Source: Devosia sp. Root635
GTDB lineage: Bacteria > Pseudomonadota > Alphaproteobacteria > Rhizobiales > Devosiaceae
NCBI RefSeq assembly: GCF_001427605.1
Contig: NZ_LMGZ01000012.1
Location: 298,807 to 362,806, forward strand
Length of the DNA stretch: 64,000 nt
Reading direction: 5' to 3'
Each line of letters begins with the position of its first letter. Positions within the stretch are counted from its first letter, which is position 1. Both the position numbers and the translations under genes were made by a program. The notes under the pieces were generated by a model. The model saw only the letters and a program-made list of their open reading frames with translations, did not search any database and was not told the origin of the DNA. This document shows positions 17,173 to 26,732 of the stretch, piece after piece.

Positions 17173-19798
17173 TGACGATCCTGTCCGGGACGATGACGAT
17201 CTTCTTGGGTGTCTTTCCGTCCAGAATGCGGACAATCTCGTCCATTGACAAGACCAGCTTCTCCACCTCCGCGGCGGGCATGCCTTTGGCCACGGTGATT
17301 TCGCCGCGACGCTTGCCGTTGACCTGGATGGGCAGGGTCACCGTGTCGTCCACCAGCAGGGCCGGATCGACCTCGGGCCAGGGCGCATCGGTCACCAGCC
17401 CCGGCTTGCCCAGGGCCTGCCAGCAGGTTTCGGCCAGATGCGGCATCATCGGCGCGATCAACTGGATCAGACGCTCCACGCCCTCCTGCAGGGCGCCGAT
17501 CCGCGCCGCCGGGGCGGCGGAAGCCAGCCCGGCGGCGCGCACAAGTGCATTGGTCAGCTCATAAATCTGCGCCACGGCGCGGTTGAAGCGCAGCCCCTCG
17601 ATATCGCCGCCCACCGTATGGACCGCACGATGCACCGCCTTGCGCAGGGCCTTGGCCTCATCATCACCGGAACTGTGAACAATGTCCGAAGACTGTTTCA
17701 CCAGATCGATGGTTTCACCCACCAGCCGCCAGACGCGCTGCTGGAAGCGGCTGGCGCCTTCGACACCGGCCTCGGTCCATTGCACGTCGCGCTCCGGCGG
17801 GGAGTCCGACAGCATGAACCAGCGCGCCGTATCGGCGCCATAACTGGCGACGATCTCGTCGGGATCGACCACGTTCTTCTTGGATTTGCTCATCTTTTCG
17901 ATCGAGCCGATGGCGATCGGCTCGTTCGAGCGAATGTGGCGGGCCAGGCGCTGCTCGCCATTGGCCTCGATCACCACTTCGGCCGGGGCGACCCATTCGC
18001 CGCGCGGCGACTTGTAGGTCTCGTGGGTCACCATGCCCTGGGTGAACAGGCCCTTGAATGGTTCATCCAGCCCCACATGGCCGGTCGCCTTCATGGCGCG
18101 GGTGAAGAAGCGCGAATAGAGCAGGTGCAGAATGGCGTGCTCGACGCCGCCGATATACTGATCCACCGGCAGCCAGCGGTCGGCAATGGCGGGAATGGTC
18201 GGCGTATCAGCGTCGGGCGCGGTGAAGCGAGCAAAATACCACGAGGAATCGACGAATGTGTCCATGGTGTCGGTTTCGCGCCGGGCCGCGCCGCCGCATT
18301 GCGGGCAGTTGACATGCTTCCAGCTCGGATGGTGATCGAGCGCATTGCCGGGCTTGTCGAAGGTGACGTCGGTCGGCAGCACCACCGGCAGGTCCTTCTT
18401 GGGCACCGGAATGGTGCCGCAGACCTCGCAATGGATGATCGGGATCGGTGCGCCCCAATAGCGCTGGCGCGACAGGCCCCAGTCGCGCAGGCGATAATTG
18501 ACTTCCACCGTGCCCTGGGGCCGGCCGAGGACGCTGCGGGTGGCGAAATGGGCGGCAATGGCCTTCTTGGCCTCGTCCACGGTCAAGCCGTCGAGGAAGC
18601 CGGAATTGTAGATCACGCCGGGGTCCGTCGCCGCCTCGTCGGCAATGGCGAAGCTGGAGGCATCGGCTCCCTCGGGCAAAACCACGGGCACCACCGGCAG
18701 GTCATATTTGCGGGCGAAATCCAGGTCGCGCTGGTCATGCGCCGGGCAGCCGAAAATGGCGCCGGTGCCATAGTCCATCAGCACGAAATTGGCGACATAG
18801 ACGGGCAGGGTCTGCCCCTCGATCACCGGATGCTTGACGCGCAAACCGGTGAACAGGCCCAGTTTCTCGCCTTTTTCCAGCGTTTCGGTGGCGGTGCCAT
18901 GGCGGTGGCATTCGGCGACGAATTCGGCCAGTTCCGCATTGCCCGCGGCCAGTTCCGTCGTCAGGGGATGGTCGGGCGACAGCGCGATGAAGGATGCGCC
19001 GAAAATGGTGTCCGGCCGCGTGGTGAACACCTCGATGCTGGTCGCGGTCGTGGCGTCATCAGCCAGCAGTTCGAACAGCAGGCGCAGGCCTTCGGACCTG
19101 CCGATCCAGTTGCGCTGCATGACGCGCACCTTTTCCGGCCATTCTGTCAGCCCGTCCAGCGCCTCCAGCAGCTCTTCGGCATAGTCCGAGATCTTGAAGA
19201 ACCACTGGGTCAGCTCGCGCTGTTCCACCACGGCGCCCGAGCGCCAGCCGCGCCCGTCGATGACCTGCTCATTGGCCAGCACGGTCATGTCCACCGGGTC
19301 CCAGTTGACCTTGGATTTCTTGCGGGTGACCAGGCCTGCCGCCAGCATGTCGATGAACATAGCCTGCTGGTGCCGATAATAGTCCGGCTCGCAGGTGGCG
19401 ATCTCGCGGGTCCAGTCGATGGCCAGGCCCATGGACTTGAGCTGGGCCTTCATGGCCTCGATATTCTGGCGGGTCCAGATGCCCGGATTCATGCCGCGTT
19501 CGATAGCGGCATTTTCCGCGGGCAGGCCGAAGGCATCCCAACCCATGGGATGGAGCACATTGCGGCCCTTGGCGCGGTAGTAGCGCGCCACCACGTCGCC
19601 CATGGAATAATTGCGCACATGGCCCATATGGATGCGGCCCGAGGGATAGGGGAACATCTCGAGGACGTAATAGGGCTCGCGCTTGTCGTCATTGGAGCTG
19701 ACAAAGCTGCGGGCGTCGTCCCACACCTTTTGCCATTTGGGTTCCATTTCGCGCGGATTGTAGCGTTCGCCGCTCACTGAACTCGTCCTCGGGGTCAT
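17159..19798 (-). CDS. leuS: Leucyl-tRNA synthetase
   Basis: An 879-residue class I aminoacyl-tRNA synthetase charging tRNA-Leu. The HIGH-type motif is HMGH at 57-60 and KMSKS lies near residue 635 within [14 protein letters not shown]. The connective editing domain with its T-rich region (TTRPDTIFG) is between them. Two CxxC pairs (CEVC, CPQC) in the insert probably bind zinc. Start ATG at 19798, divergent from the PLP-binding protein gene with a 110-base shared promoter region. It leads the leuS-lptE-holA unit. Confidence 0.96.
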   Translation of the reverse strand: MTPRTSSVSGERYNPREMEPKWQKVWDDARSFVSSNDDKREPYYVLEMFPYPSGRIHMGHVRNYSMGDVVARYYRAKGRNVLHPMGWDAFGLPAENAAIERGMNPGIWTRQNIEAMKAQLKSMGLAIDWTREIATCEPDYYRHQQAMFIDMLAAGLVTRKKSKVNWDPVDMTVLANEQVIDGRGWRSGAVVEQRELTQWFFKISDYAEELLEALDGLTEWPEKVRVMQRNWIGRSEGLRLLFELLADDATTATSIEVFTTRPDTIFGASFIALSPDHPLTTELAAGNAELAEFVAECHRHGTATETLEKGEKLGLFTGLRVKHPVIEGQTLPVYVANFVLMDYGTGAIFGCPAHDQRDLDFARKYDLPVVPVVLPEGADASSFAIADEAATDPGVIYNSGFLDGLTVDEAKKAIAAHFATRSVLGRPQGTVEVNYRLRDWGLSRQRYWGAPIPIIHCEVCGTIPVPKKDLPVVLPTDVTFDKPGNALDHHPSWKHVNCPQCGGAARRETDTMDTFVDSSWYFARFTAPDADTPTIPAIADRWLPVDQYIGGVEHAILHLLYSRFFTRAMKATGHVGLDEPFKGLFTQGMVTHETYKSPRGEWVAPAEVVIEANGEQRLARHIRSNEPIAIGSIEKMSKSKKNVVDPDEIVASYGADTARWFMLSDSPPERDVQWTEAGVEGASRFQQRVWRLVGETIDLVKQSSDIVHSSGDDEAKALRKAVHRAVHTVGGDIEGLRFNRAVAQIYELTNALVRAAGLASAAPAARIGALQEGVERLIQLIAPMMPHLAETCWQALGKPGLVTDAPWPEVDPALLVDDTVTLPIQVNGKRRGEITVAKGMPAAEVEKLVLSMDEIVRILDGKTPKKIVIVPDRIVNVVV

Positions 19799-19907
19799 AT
19801 TCGCAGGCGCCGGGTAAAGTCCGGCACGGCTTGCGTTTAGGGGGGATTTTGGCTACCGGACCATCACCAGAAATCCCCTTCAAGGTCAACAGGAACAGGG
19901 CGAAAGC

Positions 19908-20606
19908 ATGGATGCAGGTGCTGCCGGCAACCTCGCCGCTATCAGGGAACGCATCGCGCGCGCCCAAGACCGCTTCGGCGCTCCGCCCGAACGGGTGGAA
20001 CTGGTGGCCGTGTCCAAGACCTTTCCAGCCGACGCGATCGCGCCGTTCCTGGCTGCTGGGCAGCGCGTGTTCGGCGAAAACCGCGTGCAGGAGGCCAAGG
20101 ACAAGTGGCCCGGCCTGCGGGCAGGCTATCCCGATATCACGCTGCATCTCATCGGGCCGTTGCAGACCAACAAGGCGCGCGAGGCGGTGGCGCTGTTCGA
20201 TGTCATCGAGACGGTGGATCGCGACAAACTTGCCGGCGTGCTGGCGGCCGAAATGGTGCGGGCTGGGCGGCGCCTGCCCTGTTTCGTACAGGTCAATATC
20301 GGGCTCGAAGCGCAGAAGGCCGGCATCGCTCCGGCCGAAACCGTGGCGTTCGTCCAGCGCTGCCGCGATGTGCACGGCCTCGATATCGTCGGCCTCATGT
20401 GCATCCCGCCCGATGGCGTCCCCCCCGGCCCCTATTTCGCCCACCTCGCCACCTTGGCCCGCGACGCCGGCGTCAGCGGCCTGTCCATGGGCATGAGCGG
20501 CGATTTCGAAGTGGGTATCGCCATGGGCGCGACGCATGTGCGGGTCGGATCGGCGCTGTTTGGCACGCGCCCCAAAGATGTTCCGGCGGACCGCCAAGAC
20601 ATATGA
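19908..20606 (+). CDS. YggS/PLPBP-family pyridoxal phosphate homeostasis protein
   Basis: A 232-residue single-domain alanine-racemase-type barrel that binds pyridoxal 5'-phosphate and buffers its supply; no catalytic reaction is established. The PLP lysine is K37 in LVAVSKTFP. Family motifs FGENRVQEAKDKW, LHLIGPLQTNKAR and the phosphate-binding LSMGMSGDFEVGIAMGATHVRVG are all present. It is the usual divergent neighbour of leuS in this group. Confidence 0.92.
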   Translation: MDAGAAGNLAAIRERIARAQDRFGAPPERVELVAVSKTFPADAIAPFLAAGQRVFGENRVQEAKDKWPGLRAGYPDITLHLIGPLQTNKAREAVALFDVIETVDRDKLAGVLAAEMVRAGRRLPCFVQVNIGLEAQKAGIAPAETVAFVQRCRDVHGLDIVGLMCIPPDGVPPGPYFAHLATLARDAGVSGLSMGMSGDFEVGIAMGATHVRVGSALFGTRPKDVPADRQDI

Positions 20607-20672
20607 CAGAATTGCAAGCTTGTCGTTTCGCGACAGTTGCTGGCATGCTAATCTTCCGCGGGGGAGATCGGC

Positions 20673-22172
20673 TTGAAAACACTGGTCCTGTGCCTTTTGC
20701 TGTGGTTCGCGACGGCCGGGAACGCGTTTTCCGCCAAAGTTGCTCTGGTTATCGGCAACTCGGCCTATGCCAACGTCAGTTCCCTTTCCAATCCAAGCAA
20801 TGATGCGGCGGATCTCGGCGCCGCGCTGGAACGCATTGGCTTTGACGTCACGCTGGCGCGCGATCTCGACTATGACGGCATGCGCGCGGCTTTGCAGGAT
20901 TTTTCGGTAACGTCGGATGGCGCCGAGATGGCCCTGGTATACTTCGCCGGCCACGGCATCGAGATCGACCGGCAGAACTACCTGGTCCCCGTCGATGCAA
21001 AGCTGCTTACCGACCATGCCGTGCGCTTCGAGGCGATTCCCATCGATCTGGTGGAAGCGGCCGTCGCCGGCGCCACCGAATTGCGCATGGTGCTGATCGA
21101 TGCCTGCCGCAACAACCCGTTCGCGGCCCGCCTCGGCATCGAAACGCGCGCGCTGGCACGCGGCCTGGGTGACATAGAGCCGGCCGGCGGTACGCTGGTC
21201 GCCTATGCGGCAAAAGCCGGCACCGTGGCGCTGGATGGTGCCGGGCGCAATTCGCCTTTCGCCAAAGGACTGCTGCGCTATATCGAGCAGCCGGGACTCG
21301 AAATCAGCCTGTTGTTTCGCCGCGTCCGCGACGCCGTCATGGCCGAAACCGACAACCGGCAGGAGCCTTTTGTCTATGGCTCGCTTCCGGGCGACGAGAT
21401 TTTCCTCGTGCCCACGTCGCAGGTCGCGGTCCTCACTCCGGACGCCGTCCAGCCGGTGCAATCCGATGCCAGAATAGCGGACGAACTCGCCTGGCGCGCC
21501 ATTGCCGAGAGCGGCGACGCCGCGGCGCTGCAGGAATTCCTGTTTGCCTATCCGGACAGCCCCTATGTGCGCGAAGCCATCAACCGCTTGCGCGCATTGG
21601 TCGCCAATGCTCCGGCCCTTTCGCCGCCCCCGCCCGCTCCTGCAGCGCCGTTGAGCGACCGCGAGATCATCCTCAAGACGCAGCAGTTTCTGGCAGCGGC
21701 CCAATGCGATCCGGGTCCGGTGGACGGGCAGTGGGGTCCCAGGAGCCGCTCGGCACTAGCCAACTTTGCCCGCACGGCCGCCATGGCGCTGGGCAGGCTG
21801 GAGCCGGACAGGACGATCCTGGCGGCGTTGGAGAGCAAGAGCGGCGTGGTCTGTGCCAAAGCCGTGGCCAGCGTCTGTTACCTTGCCTCGGTCACGGTCA
21901 ATCTTCGAACAGGTCTCAACCGCGACTGGGACCTGGAACCCGGCAATGCGGTAAAGCCCGACATCCGGATCAGTGAATTGACCACGGGGGCCCAGGCCGA
22001 TTGCGCCAACAGCTTTCAGTGTGCGTTGCGCTTCACCGCGCCGGAAAGCGGGGCGCGGTTGTCCATCGTCGATACCGATATCGACGCCGCCGATCCCATC
22101 GGCAGCGGCACCTGCCTCCCCGGCAGGATTTGTCAGCTTGGCCTCGCCCGCGTCTCCATGAACCGTTGCTAG
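20673..22172 (+). CDS. Secreted caspase-like (peptidase C14) protein with peptidoglycan-binding module
   Basis: A 499-residue protein. Residues 1-21 form a signal peptide (MKTLVLCLLLWFATAGNAFSA). Residues 22-245 are a caspase/metacaspase fold with the catalytic dyad H94 (YFAGHG) and C145 (LIDACRNNP), both intact. A linker with a short repeat-like segment is followed by a peptidoglycan-binding-1-like module at about 332-395 (LKTQQFLAAAQCDPGPVDGQWGPRSRSAL), then a cysteine-containing tail with no recognised family. The start is TTG at 20673 with GGGGGAGA upstream. It is expected in the periplasm; the substrate is unknown. It stands alone, 66 bases after the PLP-binding protein. Confidence 0.85.
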   Translation: MKTLVLCLLLWFATAGNAFSAKVALVIGNSAYANVSSLSNPSNDAADLGAALERIGFDVTLARDLDYDGMRAALQDFSVTSDGAEMALVYFAGHGIEIDRQNYLVPVDAKLLTDHAVRFEAIPIDLVEAAVAGATELRMVLIDACRNNPFAARLGIETRALARGLGDIEPAGGTLVAYAAKAGTVALDGAGRNSPFAKGLLRYIEQPGLEISLLFRRVRDAVMAETDNRQEPFVYGSLPGDEIFLVPTSQVAVLTPDAVQPVQSDARIADELAWRAIAESGDAAALQEFLFAYPDSPYVREAINRLRALVANAPALSPPPPAPAAPLSDREIILKTQQFLAAAQCDPGPVDGQWGPRSRSALANFARTAAMALGRLEPDRTILAALESKSGVVCAKAVASVCYLASVTVNLRTGLNRDWDLEPGNAVKPDIRISELTTGAQADCANSFQCALRFTAPESGARLSIVDTDIDAADPIGSGTCLPGRICQLGLARVSMNRC

Positions 22173-22403
22173 GGGGAGGCCCGGATGGGCGGCGCCGGGC
22201 GGTGGCGCGCGACAAACTTGCCGTTCCGTCATTGAGCGCCGGTCATTTGCGACGAATTTGGTCGGGTCGCCCGATGAACTGCAACCTCCCGCCGCTTTTC
22301 TTCGTTGCTCATGCCTGTAACGCCGTTGTGATTGGCTGGCCAAAAACCGGTCGCAATATTGTGACCCTTGGCGGGGGCCGACGCGAAAAGACCGGAGAAA
22401 ACA

Positions 22404-23087
22404 ATGAACAAGCGACGCATCCTGCTGGTGGACGACGACGCTGATCTGCGCCAGACGCTGGTTGACCAGCTCGAGAGCTTCAATGAGTTCGACATCATGC
22501 AGGCGGCGACGGCCAATGATGCGCTCAAGGCCACGCGCGAAAACAATATCGACCTGATGATTCTCGATGTCGGCCTGCCCGACATGGATGGGCGCGAAGC
22601 GGTCAAGGTCTTGCGCAGCGAGGGCTATAAAAGCCCGATCCTGATGTTGACCGGGCATGACAGCGACGCCGACCAGATCCGGGGCCTCGATTCGGGCGCC
22701 AATGACTATCTCACCAAGCCGTTCCGCTTTCCCGTGCTGCTGGCCCGCATCAATTCCGCCTTGCGCCAGCACGACCAGAGCGAGGACGTGGTCTTCACCA
22801 TCGGCCAATACAGCTTCCAGCCCTCGGCCAAGATTCTGGAGGCCAATGACGGCGGCAAGGTGCGGCTGACCGACAAGGAAACCTCCATCCTCAAATATCT
22901 CTATCGCCAGGGCCCCAAGACCATCACCCGCGATGTGCTGCTCAAGGAGGTCTGGGGCTACAATAACCGCGTTACCACCCATACGCTGGAAACCCATATC
23001 TACCGCCTGCGCCAGAAGATCGAGCGCGACCCCTCCAATGCGCGCCTGCTGGTGACCGAAGAGGGCGGTTATCGCCTGGTGCCGTAG
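22404..23087 (+). CDS. OmpR/PhoB-family response regulator (CenR-like)
   Basis: A 227-residue two-component regulator. The receiver domain (4-118) has the acidic pocket D10-D12, phosphoacceptor D55 (ILDVGLPDMDG), T83 and K105. The winged-helix DNA-binding domain (about 128-226) carries LTDKETSILKYLYRQ and THTLETHIYRLRQKIE. The ATG at 22404 follows GGAG. No histidine kinase is adjacent. It resembles the essential alphaproteobacterial envelope regulator CenR (OtpR in Brucella), but that assignment is from memory and not tested. A 230-base leader without genes precedes it. Confidence 0.85.
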   Translation: MNKRRILLVDDDADLRQTLVDQLESFNEFDIMQAATANDALKATRENNIDLMILDVGLPDMDGREAVKVLRSEGYKSPILMLTGHDSDADQIRGLDSGANDYLTKPFRFPVLLARINSALRQHDQSEDVVFTIGQYSFQPSAKILEANDGGKVRLTDKETSILKYLYRQGPKTITRDVLLKEVWGYNNRVTTHTLETHIYRLRQKIERDPSNARLLVTEEGGYRLVP

Positions 23088-23128
23088 GGCCACGGGAGCA
23101 CTGCCCACCCTCGCGCCTTGCAGTTTAT

Positions 23129-23210
23129 CGTCATCACCCGGCTTGTCCGGGTGATCCATCCATCGGCATGCGCGGAGCGATGGATTGCCCGGACAAGCCG
23201 GGCAATGACG
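23129..23210. repeat. Palindromic repeat family B copy 2
   Basis: Arms CGTCATCACCCGGCTTGTCC and GGACAAGCCGGGCAATGACG flank about 42 bases, including the inner pair ATCCATC / GATGGAT. It lies in the 279-base gap after the response regulator; the rest of that gap shows nothing I recognise. Confidence 0.8.
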
Positions 23211-23366
23211 GTGAAAAGGTGAATTGTCGAACGCGACGGCCCTCCGGGCGGCGCGGGGACAAACCCGGTGGACCATAGCAAAATCGGGTACAAATGCGCG
23301 GAAAATGCCCTATAGGTTGAAGCGGCTTCGCTCCGGCGGGGCCGTTGGCGCATCCGGATTGGGCAT

Positions 23367-23834
23367 ATGATCAGGGACGATGCGGCCGAGGCACTGGCCC
23401 GGGCCGAATTCTTCGATATCTGCGACGACGAGCAGCGGCGCATGCTGGCCTTTGCCGGCGATGTCAGGCATTTCGATCCCGATGCGGTGCTGTACCAGGC
23501 CGGCGACCTGCCGCAGGGCGCGTTCGTGCTGCTCGAAGGCACGCTCAAGGCCAAGCCGGAAGGGCCGGGGGCCGGCAAGCCCTATGCGATTTCCGAGCCG
23601 GGCAGCGTGGTGTCGGCCATGGCGCTGATCCTCAGCAAGCCCCGCCCCGTGACCATTACCGCCGTTACCGACACGCGAACCCTGTTCGTGCCGCGCACCG
23701 CCTTCCTCAAGCTGGTGCAGCAGTCGCCCGAGCTGGCGCAGCGCGCCGTGGCGCGGGTCGAGCGCGAGCTAGGCAATTATCTGGGCGCGCTCGAGCCGGC
23801 GCACCGCAAGATGAAGGCGGGCGAGGGCGGCTGA
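23367..23834 (+). CDS. Stand-alone cyclic-nucleotide-binding-domain protein
   Basis: A 155-residue protein that is almost entirely one Crp-type cNMP-binding beta barrel (about 12-125), with FDPDAVLYQAGDLPQGAFVLLEG at 36-58 and the later strand TLFVPRTAFLKLV. The C-terminal helix is present but the Crp helix-turn-helix is missing, so it should not bind DNA by itself. The usual arginine and glutamate of the cAMP-phosphate cassette are not obvious, so ligand binding is doubtful. It lies 26 bases before the DUF930 gene, likely in one transcript. Confidence 0.78.
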   Translation: MIRDDAAEALARAEFFDICDDEQRRMLAFAGDVRHFDPDAVLYQAGDLPQGAFVLLEGTLKAKPEGPGAGKPYAISEPGSVVSAMALILSKPRPVTITAVTDTRTLFVPRTAFLKLVQQSPELAQRAVARVERELGNYLGALEPAHRKMKAGEGG

Positions 23835-23859
23835 CCGACCCGCAAAAGGGCGCAAAGCC

Positions 23860-24549
23860 ATGCCAGTGACGGCCCCGTCAGTACGCGCGCACCCTCTCGA
23901 TATGCCTCACCCCGCCGACATGACGGTTCGCTGGACCCTGCCGGTATCGGTCGTGCTGCATGGCGGGCTGCTGGCGGCACTGCTGGTCGTGGCGGTGCCG
24001 CGCACCTTGGAGCGGCCGGCGCAGCGGGTGATTTCGGTCGAACTGATCCGCCCATCGCCCCCGCCAGTCATTGCGGGTGCCGAACCGGCGCCAGAGCCGG
24101 TCGCACCGGTCGAAGCGCCGCCGCCTGTGCCCACAGCCAGCGCTGACGATGGCATGACCGCCGCGACCGATTTCTATGCCGGCGGCATCCTGGCCGACCC
24201 CGCCAATGTCGAGGTCCGCAAGAATTTTCCGCTGCTGGCCAGCAGCGAGCAGGTCATCCAGCTCTGCAACATGGAAGCGCTGGAGCAATTGCGGCTGGCG
24301 GACCCGGCGGTCCCCGCCGATGCGCTGGTCGGCTATGCCTTCGATGCCATCACTGTCGCCGGCACCATGCTCGACGCGCCCGATGGCGCCGTGCGCAGTG
24401 GCGGACGCTGGTTCCATTTCCGCTACCACTGCGCCGTGACGGCCGACATGGCCGGGGTCAGCGCCTTCGAATATGCGCTGGGCGATCCGGTGCCGCCCGA
24501 GCAGTGGGAGGAACATTTCCTCAATGCGAATGACGACTGGCTGGACTAG
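23860..24549 (+). CDS. DUF930 domain protein with TonB-like N terminus
   Basis: A 229-residue protein with one membrane helix (about 26-43), a proline/alanine-rich periplasmic linker (64-96), and a C-terminal DUF930 domain (about 100-215). The domain is recognised by ATDFYAGGILADPANVEVR and the following EQVIQLCNMEALEQL. The layout (anchor plus proline-rich spacer) resembles TonB/TolA proteins, suggesting an envelope role, but DUF930 has no known function. Start at 23860; in-frame ATGs at residues 15 and 21 are alternatives. Its end overlaps the convergent exonuclease gene by 4 bases. Confidence 0.75.
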   Translation: MPVTAPSVRAHPLDMPHPADMTVRWTLPVSVVLHGGLLAALLVVAVPRTLERPAQRVISVELIRPSPPPVIAGAEPAPEPVAPVEAPPPVPTASADDGMTAATDFYAGGILADPANVEVRKNFPLLASSEQVIQLCNMEALEQLRLADPAVPADALVGYAFDAITVAGTMLDAPDGAVRSGGRWFHFRYHCAVTADMAGVSAFEYALGDPVPPEQWEEHFLNANDDWLD

Positions 24550-25358
24550 ACCCCTGCAAAGCGGGCGATCACCGGCACATGGTCGCTGGGCTGCTTGGCG
24601 TAGCCGCGGAAGGCCTTGACGATCTCGGTGCCGGTGCAGTGTTCGGCGACGTCTGCCGTGGCCCAGATATGGTCGAGCCGCCGCCCCTTGTTGGCCAGCT
24701 CCCAATTGGCACTGCGATAGCTCCACCACGAATAGAGTTTTTCGGTCTCCGGCACATGCTTGCGCACCAGGTCGGTCCAGCCATGGCCGCCATTGAGGAT
24801 GGCGTTGAGCGCCTCGGTCTCGACCGGGGTGTGGCTGACGATCTTGAGCAGTTGCTTGTGGCTCCACACGTCGTTTTCATGCGGGGCGATGTTGAAATCG
24901 CCGGCGATGAGATGGCCGCGCTGGAAGATGGGATCGGTGAACCAGCTCGTCAGCTCGCTGAGGAAGCCCAGCTTGTGCTTGAACTTGGGATTGATCTCGG
25001 GGTCCGGTTCGTCACCGCCGGCCGGGATGTAGAAATCATGCAGCGTGACCGGGCCATGGCCGAAATCGGTCAGCGCCGAGATGTGGCGCGATTCGGGGAT
25101 TTCGCAGAACACGCGGGATGAGACATCGGTCAGCGGGAACTTCGAGACGATGGCGACGCCGTGATAGCCCTTCTGCCCATGCACGGCCATGTGGGGATAG
25201 CCGGCCTCGATGAAGGCATTGCGCGGAAACTGGTCGTCCAGGCACTTGATCTCCTGGAACATGATCACGTCGGGCGCATGCTGGGCGATGAAGTCCAGCA
25301 CCATGGGCAGGCGCAGCCGGATGGAATTGATGTTCCAGGTGACGATGGAGACGGGCAT
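24546..25358 (-). CDS. xth: Exodeoxyribonuclease III (AP endonuclease)
   Basis: A 270-residue Mg-dependent endonuclease/exonuclease/phosphatase-fold enzyme acting at abasic sites in base-excision repair. Motifs: WNINSIR at 8-14, FQEIK with the metal glutamate near residue 36, the active-site GDFNIAP about residue 152, RLDHIW and the C-terminal SDHVPV histidine. Length matches the family. The start at 25358 faces a 650-base gene-free stretch before rplS. Confidence 0.95.
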   Translation of the reverse strand: MPVSIVTWNINSIRLRLPMVLDFIAQHAPDVIMFQEIKCLDDQFPRNAFIEAGYPHMAVHGQKGYHGVAIVSKFPLTDVSSRVFCEIPESRHISALTDFGHGPVTLHDFYIPAGGDEPDPEINPKFKHKLGFLSELTSWFTDPIFQRGHLIAGDFNIAPHENDVWSHKQLLKIVSHTPVETEALNAILNGGHGWTDLVRKHVPETEKLYSWWSYRSANWELANKGRRLDHIWATADVAEHCTGTEIVKAFRGYAKQPSDHVPVIARFAGV

Positions 25359-25481
25359 TTTTGGGCCTTTGGGTCAGAGGCTTCCCTTATTGCGAAGGGA
25401 CGGGAGTCTCACAAGCCGAAAATGGCCAGATGTCGGACGTGCCGAAATTGCCGCCCGGCTTGCGCTTGCGGTTTCACGGGA

Positions 25482-25538
25482 GATGGGCGGCCTTTGGACC
25501 AAGAACTGTCGACATGGAACGGACCAAGGCCGCCCATC
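25482..25538. repeat. Long-loop inverted repeat GATGGGCGGCCTT / AAGGCCGCCCATC
   Basis: Perfect 13-base arms at 25482-25494 and 25526-25538 separated by 31 bases, with additional partial pairing just inside (TGGACC / GGACCA). There is no T-tract on either side. It could be a structured RNA, a repeat unit or a protein-binding site. Confidence 0.5.
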
Positions 25539-25794
25539 ACGATCCGCTTTTGCGCGAGGTATGGTTCAGGCGGGACCAATCTTGCAGGCCCGGCTGCCGT
25601 ATTCCCCCTCACTGGACAGGCGCCCCCATCCCACGGCCTCCCCGCCCGGCCCTGCGTCGGGGCCGCGTGATGGCGGGAACGGGCAGGAGTATGCCGGAGG
25701 ATTTTGGAGAGGGATAAAATGGATAAGTCGGTCGTCGTAAGCACCGCCCATCAAGGGGAGTGAGGCGCAAGCTCAGGGAGCGGTGTTCATCGCC

Positions 25795-25920
25795 TCCCTC
25801 CCCCTTGTGGGGAGGGATTGAGGGAGGGGGTCGTTTTGCTGGCCACAGGATTACCCCCTCCCTAGCTCCGCTAGGGCCTATCGGCCCAGCTTCGCTGCCC
25901 TCCCTCAAGGGGGAGGGTAG
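25795..25920. repeat. Palindromic repeat family A copy 2
   Basis: Outer arms CCTCCCTCCCCCTTGTGGGG and CCCTCCCTCAAGGGGGAGGG with internal CCCCCTCCCTAGCTCCGCTA. Compared with copies 1 and 3 the centre is replaced by a different sequence (CTAGGGCCTATCGGCCCAGC). Confidence 0.7.
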
Positions 25921-25958
25921 GCAGGAGCCGACAGATAGGCGAGGTGCCTCCCTGGCAA

Positions 25959-25986
25959 CAAAAAACCCGGCCTTGCGACCGGGTTC
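25959..25986 (-). terminator. Rho-independent terminator of rplS
   Basis: On the minus strand, AACCCGG-TCGCAAGG-CCGGGTT is followed by TTTTG. It lies 25 bases past the rplS stop. Confidence 0.85.
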
Positions 25987-26010
25987 TTCAATTCGGCGAT
26001 GCGCCAAAGC

Positions 26011-26562
26011 CTATTCGGCCTTGGGAGCCTCTTCGGCAGCAGCAGCCTGTTCGGCGGCGGCTGCAGCGGCTGCGGCTTCCGCATCCTTGGCGGCCTGCTC
26101 GACGGCAAAAGCCTCGGCGGCAGCGATCTTTTCGGCTTCACGCGCCTCGCGCGCAGCCTGGGCGGCGGTGCGCTCGCCGGCTTCGATCTTCTTGGTGCGC
26201 GAATTGGTCGATTCGAAAATACGGGCCGATTTGCCGCGACGATCGCGCAGGTAATACAGCTTGGCGCGACGGACCTTACCGCGCTTGAGGACTTCGACCG
26301 AAGCCACATTGGGCGAGTAGTAGGGGAACACGCGCTCGACGCCTTCGCCATACGAAATCTTGCGCACGGTGAAGCTGGCGGTGATGCCGCCGCCATTGAG
26401 GGCGATCACGACGCCTTCATAGGCCTGCAGGCGTTCCTTGTCGCCTTCACGGATCTTGACCCACACCTTGATGGTGTCGCCATGGGTGAAGTCGGGCAGT
26501 TCGCGCTTGGCGGCGAGAGCAGCAACCTGCTCGGCCTCAAGCTGTTCGATGATATTAGCCAT
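26011..26562 (-). CDS. rplS: 50S ribosomal protein L19
   Basis: A 183-residue ribosomal protein at the 30S-50S interface. Residues 1-120 are the conserved L19 core ([54 protein letters not shown]). Residues about 128-183 are an added alanine/glutamate/lysine-rich tail that should form a long charged helix; E. coli L19 has only about 115 residues, while such tails are common in alphaproteobacteria. The ATG at 26562 fits the core start; the open frame extends 15 codons further. A 170-base gap separates it from trmD, and it has its own terminator. Confidence 0.95.
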   Translation of the reverse strand: MANIIEQLEAEQVAALAAKRELPDFTHGDTIKVWVKIREGDKERLQAYEGVVIALNGGGITASFTVRKISYGEGVERVFPYYSPNVASVEVLKRGKVRRAKLYYLRDRRGKSARIFESTNSRTKKIEAGERTAAQAAREAREAEKIAAAEAFAVEQAAKDAEAAAAAAAAEQAAAAEEAPKAE

Positions 26563-26732
26563 GTCGATTCCGTTCTGAATCTTTTCAAAGGAGCGTTTAT
26601 CGAGCACAAGCGGCTCGTCGCCCGGTCTTGGTTGGTAACGGAGGTTTTTCGTCTTTTTATTGGTGCGAGCCAGGTCCGATCAGCCTGACATCGCAGTAGT
26701 GGCGCGGCTATAGGGGAAAAATGCCCAAGAGT

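Larger units (their letters stand above)
25359..25958. other. Gene-free stretch between xth and rplS
   Basis: No open frame here has family resemblance or a convincing ribosome binding site. The stretch holds a strong long-loop hairpin (25482-25538), an imperfect GC-rich segment, and family A repeat copy 2 (25795-25920). The short frames crossing it are made of repeat arms (many Pro, Arg and Gly codons). Confidence 0.6.

Noticed and set aside
25361..25744. Short open frames on both strands between xth and rplS
   Set aside because: Composition comes from repeat arms and a hairpin; no recognisable domain and no convincing ribosome binding site.
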